NCBI GenBank assembly: GCA_028819255.1
Contig: JAPPMB010000041.1
Span: 118,175-182,174, forward strand
Source of the DNA: Bryobacterales bacterium
GTDB taxonomy: Bacteria; Acidobacteriota; Terriglobia; Bryobacterales; UBA6623
DNA: 64,000 nucleotides
Reading direction: 5' to 3'
The notes beneath the pieces were generated by a model. It was not told the origin of the DNA. It saw only the letters and a program-made list of their open reading frames with translations, and searched no databases. Within the stretch, counting starts at the first letter, position 1, and every line of letters starts with the position of its first letter. Shown piece by piece: positions 59,801-64,000 of the stretch. Made by a program: the position numbers and the translations under genes.

Positions 59801-60360
59801 GTCACCTGGGCCGCGGAGAGGCCGAGTACTCCCATCCGCATCGATGGATCAGCGCTCTCGTCCTGCAGCCCGAATGGGGGAGCGGACTGCCGCTCGTTCC
59901 CAGAGCCCTGCTGTACGGCTGGCGGACGAGCGTGATCACCACGTTCGAGTCCGGCAATGCCTGGACGGTCTTCAACGATCAGTCCTCGGCCCGCGACTTC
60001 GAGCCCGAGATGCCCAACCGCGTCGGCGACCCGAACCTGCCGCGCGGTCAGCGGACGTCGAACCGCTACTTCGACACGAGCGCCTTCACGGACCCCGGCA
60101 TGGACGTGAAGGGCAACTCGGGACCGGGCACGGTACGCGGCCCCGGCCAGAACAACTGGAACGTCAACCTGGCGAAGACGTTCAAGGCGACCGAGAAGCT
60201 CAACGTGGAGTTCCGGGCCGAGCTCTACAACCTCTTCAATCACACCCAGTTCAAGGAAATCGACTCCACGTTCTCGACATTCACCGGGACCACCTTCGGG
60301 TGGACCAGCTGGGCGCACGACGGCAGGTTCATCCAGTTCGGCCTTCGCCTGACGTTTTGA
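56893..60360 (+). CDS. Oar-type TonB-dependent receptor
   Basis: The TTG at 56893 is chosen because GGAGG lies nine bases upstream and the resulting LRRKSLIVLCALSLLVVPIA is a clean signal peptide; an ATG at 56860 is in frame. The ~1155-residue protein has a carboxypeptidase-regulatory-like domain (GGLVTDSTGAVIVGASVTLT, DGLFSFPNLVAGNYQVSVEQ). A plug region with LPALGRNFLAFSTLAPNVSS and a large beta-barrel follow, ending LYNLFNHTQFKEID and a terminal FGLRLTF. Such receptors are greatly expanded in Acidobacteriota and take up oligosaccharides or peptides. It precedes DUF1549/1553 and DUF1501 genes. Confidence 0.9.
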   Translation: MRRKSLIVLCALSLLVVPIAAGQFLLRGTIGGLVTDSTGAVIVGASVTLTDLDRNQPYVGQTNDDGLFSFPNLVAGNYQVSVEQDGFKTGVSDIVVITTNDNVRVDIALEIGEVTETVEVTTAAPLIQTEQTVVGQVVDETLVEALPALGRNFLAFSTLAPNVSSFPRTGTANATWSVGSHHTVGGIAVQVGGGGDNGLYMNGVNINDSWLGGTQYSPSMENVQEVKVDTANFSAASGRDISTTNVVTKAGTNEFHGGLFNYLQNEALNAWHPFVKSESEPGQRKDKLQRNQFGGNIGGPVTIPGVVDGRNRAFFFFGYEGFNNNSGSVTTGSFGGSNLFRVPTNDERQGDYSGLVSRFPGDPNVLLYNPFTTRFDADGNSTRDLVVNNDLRTTGMINQTALQQINDIYPVSNGFVNPNNPDDLRNHRVVSKRTNFNWRIDTRFDYRISDNDNVYVSYSESLGLDDNQGGLFPDLDRNVEDSSYVVGVSYARVFTPTLTNDFTFGFTRPNLNSVDQGTQEKLAQTDTPRNRHFKNLGDPNFIGFGMHSISVGGGYAGHGIGGATIFDNPGLQFGSNASWVRGSHSIKFGFNYVNKGERVVSAGGRSVRFDQQFTRSGSLQGSLGGDGMASWMLGLPSSMRRPNSFGGEEPWRTAWNDVWGYYFEDKWQVNPKLTLNLGMRYDVIVPTYSPSDYCCALLDKGYPGWQLVVPGRADGYPKKALSADKNNFGPRLGLAYRIKPDLVVRASYGMFYQGGISEIRARTTSNVPSAGGETLNNAALGVPDDQPTLTFNDIFPPSRELVLGNFPVSTGTGAGYYEFPWSCTGECHMVDQESQVDPYYQRWMIDIQKSIGQDVVVSLAYQGARGTKLPYREPVNAPPYRTGWPDDADFVDEFRPNPNGRFRDIRVIRHGNNSFYNAATIKLERRFSKGVQFTSHYTWSKTVTDPILFAAEYLEMWRTAGSSLQWDHNRHLGRGEAEYSHPHRWISALVLQPEWGSGLPLVPRALLYGWRTSVITTFESGNAWTVFNDQSSARDFEPEMPNRVGDPNLPRGQRTSNRYFDTSAFTDPGMDVKGNSGPGTVRGPGQNNWNVNLAKTFKATEKLNVEFRAELYNLFNHTQFKEIDSTFSTFTGTTFGWTSWAHDGRFIQFGLRLTF

Positions 60361-60499
60361 AAAAGCGGTCCAGTGGCGGCGGAATGGCCGCAGCCCTGTC
60401 GCCCTTCGTTGCGGGGATGCGGGCAGCCCGCCGCGCCGGGGCGCTTGCAATCTGGACCGCGCCGTCCCAAACTGGGGCAGGACAGCAGGAACCGGGCAC

Positions 60500-63337
60500 A
60501 TGACATTTCGGCGGCGTCACTCTTGGGCAATCCTGACGGTCACCCTGTCCGCCGTCGCCACGGCGGCAGCTGCCACGCAGGACGAAGCGGAGTTCTTCGA
60601 GAGAAACATCCGTCCCGTATTGGTCGAGAAGTGCTCCGCCTGCCACGGGGAGCAACTCCAGACGGCAGGCCTGAACCTGGCGACGGCCGCCGGATTCCTC
60701 AAGGGTGGCGAATCGGGTCCGGTCTTTCTACCGGGAGATCCGGAGGGCAGCCCGCTGCTGGACGCGATCCGGTACGAGGGCCCGATCAAGATGCCCCCGA
60801 CGGGAAGGCTGGCGGCCGAGGAAATCGACGCCCTCCTGACGTGGTTCAAGCTCGGCGCCCCGTGGCCCGACGCCGGCGCAGGTCCGGCCGAACCGGTGTC
60901 CGGGCAGGACGCGCAATGGAACGACGAGCAGCTGCGGCACTGGGCCTTCCAGCCCGTTCGGCCCCATCGCCCGCCCGTCGTCGGAGACGGGAGCTGGACT
61001 CGGACGCCGATTGACCGCTTCATTCTGGCCAAGCTGGAAGAACGGGGAATCGCCCCTCCTCGGCGCGCCGACCGGCTGACCCTCCTGCGACGCGCCAAGT
61101 ACGATCTGCACGGTCTGGCCCCAACGGAAGCCGAAATCCGGGAATATCTGTCCGACAAGGCTCCCGGCGCGTTCGAGCGGCTCGTCGACCGGCTGCTGGG
61201 CTCGCCGCGCTACGGCGAGAAGTGGGGCCGCCACTGGCTGGACGTCGTGCGGTACGCGGACTCGACCGGCCTAGACGACGACATCAAGGTGCCCAACACG
61301 TGGCGCTACCGCGACTACGTCATTGACGCGCTGAATCGCGATACGCCGTTCGATCAGTTTGTTCTGGAGCAGATTGCCGGCGACCTGCTTCCGGCCAAAG
61401 ACCCTGACGGCGTCAACAGGCGGGGGATCGTCGGCACCGGCTTCCTCGCGGTGGGAACCAAGCCGCTGGTCCAGCAGGACAAGATCAAGATGAAGTACGA
61501 CGTGATCGACGAGCAGATCGACACGACGGCGAAGGCGTTCATGGGCCTGACGATGGGCTGCGCACGCTGCCACGATCACAAGTTCGATCCCATCTCGGCG
61601 AAGGACTACTACTCGATGGCCGCGATCTTCGGTAGCGTCAGGAACTTCGAGAGCCTGGACCCCGCGATGACCGTCTCCAAGGTGCATCTCGAGCCGCTGG
61701 TGCCAAGGGAGACCTACCGAAAGTACAGGGATCATCAGGCCAGCATCCGCAATGTCAAGCGGAGAATCGAGTCCCTCGTCGACGTCGAGATGTACCGGTA
61801 CGTGATGAAGCACCGCGGCCCGCAGCTGAGCCGGTACATGCTCGCGGCGTTCGAGGTCTACGACAGCGGCGCGGATGCGGAGATGGTGGGTGCCCGAGAG
61901 CGCCTCGACTGCGAGGTTCTGCGGCTGTGGGCCGCCTACCTAAAGCCCGGTGACGATCTTCGGCTGCACCTGAGCCAGTGGCACGAAGCCGCCGGGGAAG
62001 ACCGGCGCTCGGTGGCCGAGGAATACCAGCAGCGCTTTCACAGCCGCGCCGAGGAGTGGATTGCACGGCTGGAAGAGTGGAGACGGGAGATTGACGCCTG
62101 GGACGGAGACGGCGAGTTTCCCGAGAAGCCCGACCTCGCCCCGGGGTCGGACCGCTTCTTCTCCGAGGTGACGTTGGAGGCCGGTTCGATGGACGAAGGC
62201 GCAGATGCCGCCGACGGTCCGTTCTCGATTTCGGAAGATGCACTGGATGCCGTCCTGCCATCGGAAAAACGGGAACGTGTCGAGAAACTGCGCCGCCTGG
62301 TCTCGGAGCTGGAAGAGTCCATGCCGCCGGAGCCCCCTATGGCATACGCCGTCGCGCAGGGCGAAGGCGTCCCTCAGCACGTCTTCATCCGCGGCAGCCA
62401 CAACAATCCCGGCCCAAGGGTGGACAAGGGGTTTCCCGAGATTCTGGCCGGTGAAGACCAGGCCCCAATCTCCTCCGTGAGCGGAAGGCGCGAACTGGGC
62501 GAGTGGCTGGGAAGCCCGAACCACCCCCTTACCGGCCGAGTCATCGTGAACCGGATCTGGCAGTGGCATTTCGGGCAGGGCCTCGTCCGGACACCAAACA
62601 ATTTCGGGCTCATGGGGGATCGCCCCACGCATCCCGAACTGCTCGACTACCTGGCTGCGCGTTTCGTCAACGAGGGCTGGTCCATGAAGGCCATGCACCG
62701 GCTGATCATGCTTTCCGGCGCGTACCAGATGCAGAGCCGGGTTTCTGACGAGGCTTGGACGAAGGATCCTTCCAACCACACGTGGTCCCGGTTCAATCGC
62801 CGGCGACTGTCAGTCGAGGAGATGCGCGACTCGCTCTTGGCGGTGGACGGCTCGATCGACCTGGCGATGGGCGGAGCCCTTACCGAAAGCCTCGACTCGT
62901 ACGGCTTCTCAAATGCCTACGTGCATCCCGACGAGACTCGGAGGCGGACCGTCTACCTCCCGATCTATCGCAACAAGATGCCCACGATGCTGACGCTGTT
63001 CGACTTTGCCGACCCCTCTGCCAGCATCGCCGTGCGCCCGAGGACGAGCATCGCTCCGCAGGGTCTGTACTTCATGAACAGCGGTTTTGTGCACGAGCGC
63101 GCAAAGGCGCTTGCGGGCCGCCTGCTCCGGGATGGGAAGCTGGGGAAGGACAGGCGCGTCAGGCAGGCTTACCGGATCGCACTTTCACGCGAGCCCGACG
63201 CAACGGAAGTGGACGAGGCGCTCGACTACATGGCCGAGTTTCCGGTTCGCGGGGACGAGGCGGATGACCGGTTCCAGCGCTGGCAGAGCTTCTGCCGCCT
63301 GCTCCTAGGATCCAATGAATTCAACTACATTAACTGA
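60500..63337 (+). CDS. PSCyt1-DUF1549-DUF1553 secreted protein
   Basis: The 945-residue protein has a signal peptide (HSWAILTVTLSAVATAAAA), then a PSCyt1 cytochrome-c-like domain with CSACHG haem motif and the distal methionine region in IKMPPTGRL. DUF1549 follows (WTRTPIDRFILAKLEERGIA, HWLDVVRYADSTGLDDDIKV, CARCHDHKFDPISAKDYY), then a coiled region, and DUF1553 (NRIWQWHFGQGLVRTPNNFG, RRLSVEEMRDSLLAVDGSID). It pairs with the DUF1501 gene starting 9 bases later, a widespread two-gene module of unknown biochemistry. A paralogue without PSCyt1 is at 23788. Confidence 0.92.
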   Translation: MTFRRRHSWAILTVTLSAVATAAAATQDEAEFFERNIRPVLVEKCSACHGEQLQTAGLNLATAAGFLKGGESGPVFLPGDPEGSPLLDAIRYEGPIKMPPTGRLAAEEIDALLTWFKLGAPWPDAGAGPAEPVSGQDAQWNDEQLRHWAFQPVRPHRPPVVGDGSWTRTPIDRFILAKLEERGIAPPRRADRLTLLRRAKYDLHGLAPTEAEIREYLSDKAPGAFERLVDRLLGSPRYGEKWGRHWLDVVRYADSTGLDDDIKVPNTWRYRDYVIDALNRDTPFDQFVLEQIAGDLLPAKDPDGVNRRGIVGTGFLAVGTKPLVQQDKIKMKYDVIDEQIDTTAKAFMGLTMGCARCHDHKFDPISAKDYYSMAAIFGSVRNFESLDPAMTVSKVHLEPLVPRETYRKYRDHQASIRNVKRRIESLVDVEMYRYVMKHRGPQLSRYMLAAFEVYDSGADAEMVGARERLDCEVLRLWAAYLKPGDDLRLHLSQWHEAAGEDRRSVAEEYQQRFHSRAEEWIARLEEWRREIDAWDGDGEFPEKPDLAPGSDRFFSEVTLEAGSMDEGADAADGPFSISEDALDAVLPSEKRERVEKLRRLVSELEESMPPEPPMAYAVAQGEGVPQHVFIRGSHNNPGPRVDKGFPEILAGEDQAPISSVSGRRELGEWLGSPNHPLTGRVIVNRIWQWHFGQGLVRTPNNFGLMGDRPTHPELLDYLAARFVNEGWSMKAMHRLIMLSGAYQMQSRVSDEAWTKDPSNHTWSRFNRRRLSVEEMRDSLLAVDGSIDLAMGGALTESLDSYGFSNAYVHPDETRRRTVYLPIYRNKMPTMLTLFDFADPSASIAVRPRTSIAPQGLYFMNSGFVHERAKALAGRLLRDGKLGKDRRVRQAYRIALSREPDATEVDEALDYMAEFPVRGDEADDRFQRWQSFCRLLLGSNEFNYIN

Positions 63338-63346
63338 GGAGGCGTG

Positions 63347-64000
63347 GTGAACGGCAAGGGACAGTACCCGGAGATATCGAGGCGGGCGCTCCTGCGCCGC
63401 ACGGGTCTGGGATTCGCCGCCCTGGGCGCGGATGTTCTGCTGGCCGAACAGGCAATGCCCGGAGGACCCGGGCCGATCCGGAATCCGTTGGAGCCCAGAA
63501 AGCCCCACTTCGCCCCGAAGGCGAAGCACGTAATCTTCCTCTTCATGCACGGAGGGCCGTCCCATCTGGACACGTTCGACCCCAAGCCCCGCCTGAAAGC
63601 AGAGGAGGGCAAGCCTCTCCCGATCAAGCGCGAGATTTCGTTCACGCCGCTGGACAAGGTTGGGGGCCTGATGCCTTCCCCGTTCGAGTTCACCGAGCGT
63701 GGCGAATGCGGCACTCCAGTAAGCAGCCTTTTCCCTCGTGTGGGGGAATGCGTCGACGAGCTTTGCGTGATTCGATCAATGGTGGGCGACGCCGTGGACC
63801 ACGGCGGCGCGATGCTGCAGCTGCACACCGGCGCGTTCAACTTCACCCGCCCGAGCCTCGGGTCCTGGGTGCTCTACGGCCTTGGCTCGGAGAACCAGAA
63901 CCTGCCCGGCTTCATCACCATCAAGCCGACCCTGTGGCACGGAGGCGGCAAGAACTGGAGTTCCGCATTCCTGCCCTCGGCATACCAGGGGACTCCGATC
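63347..64000 (+). CDS. DUF1501 protein, 3' end outside window
   Basis: AGGAGG four bases upstream supports the second of two GTG codons. The visible 218 residues start with a twin-arginine signal (ISRRALLRRTGLGFAALGAD). The DUF1501 fold follows: HVIFLFMHGGPSHLDTFDPK, LCVIRSMVGDAVDHGGAMLQ, LHTGAFNFTRPSLGSWVLYG. The family is alkaline-phosphatase/sulfatase-like and almost always encoded after a DUF1549/1553 gene. Translation is probably coupled to that gene. The C-terminus is cut by the window end. Confidence 0.88.
   Translation, partial: MNGKGQYPEISRRALLRRTGLGFAALGADVLLAEQAMPGGPGPIRNPLEPRKPHFAPKAKHVIFLFMHGGPSHLDTFDPKPRLKAEEGKPLPIKREISFTPLDKVGGLMPSPFEFTERGECGTPVSSLFPRVGECVDELCVIRSMVGDAVDHGGAMLQLHTGAFNFTRPSLGSWVLYGLGSENQNLPGFITIKPTLWHGGGKNWSSAFLPSAYQGTPI

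Noticed and set aside
1-64000. CRISPR array
   Set aside because: No series of regularly spaced identical repeats with variable spacers was found; the only short tandem array (181-231) has no spacers.

Overview
The window is GC-rich, densely coded bacterial DNA that looks like Acidobacteriota. The inference rests on gene content: a large Oar-type TonB-dependent receptor with an N-terminal carboxypeptidase-regulatory-like domain, two DUF1549/DUF1553 'Planctomycete-type' proteins with a DUF1501 protein, a DUF1080 protein, sulfatase and SSS/SLC13 transporters. No rRNA or tRNA gene was found to settle the phylum. The first ~100 bases are G/C homopolymer runs typical of a poor contig end.

Bases 1-21,000 are a defense and toxin-antitoxin (TA) island full of decay. 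Its centre is an apparently intact type I restriction-modification operon (5494-14372). The order is hsdM fused to a C-terminal PIN toxin domain; a tandem array of small antitoxin genes; a HicB-like/HicA' pair; hsdS; a DUF433 antitoxin; a DUF5615 PIN-like toxin; and hsdR. Several junctions are ATGA overlaps, so R-M and TA genes are translationally interleaved. Two more copies of this system lie nearby as wrecks. One (250-1353, minus strand) keeps hsdS-tail, an intact DUF433 antitoxin, a frameshifted DUF5615 toxin and the hsdR 5' end. The other (18130-19505) is an hsdM'-hsdR' deletion fusion. The second wreck belongs to a tandem segmental duplication of hsd, vapBC, a non-coding block and a lipoprotein cyclophilin gene. 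The 5' flank (1600-5000) holds transposase remnants, a truncated ATPase, a DUF488 pseudogene and an AT-richer membrane protein with a SieB-like layout.

From ~21,200 onward the window is ordinary chromosomal coding sequence. It holds an MFS transporter, an AI-2E/PerM-type membrane protein, a DUF1549/1553 protein, a split acyl-CoA carboxylase alpha subunit (biotin carboxylase plus BCCP), a DnaC-like protein with damaged Walker motifs, GluQ-RS and two secreted repeat/Ig-like proteins. These are followed by a leuA-like synthase lacking the regulatory domain, a divergent LysR regulator, larC, an NCS2 purine permease, a Tat-exported SelA-like PLP protein, DUF1080, truncated haemoglobin, and tesA divergent from an ABC ATPase. 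The housekeeping cluster ffs (SRP RNA)-dnaX-ybaB-recR comes next.

The last 19 kb carry a haloalkane-dehalogenase-like hydrolase, a sulfatase, an AAA ATPase/PD-(D/E)XK protein, a YeiH-type exporter, DUF485-actP, an SSS symporter and an SLC13/DASS transporter. The TonB receptor followed by DUF1549/1553 and DUF1501 genes ends the window and suggests a nutrient (possibly glycan or sulfated-polymer) uptake and degradation programme.
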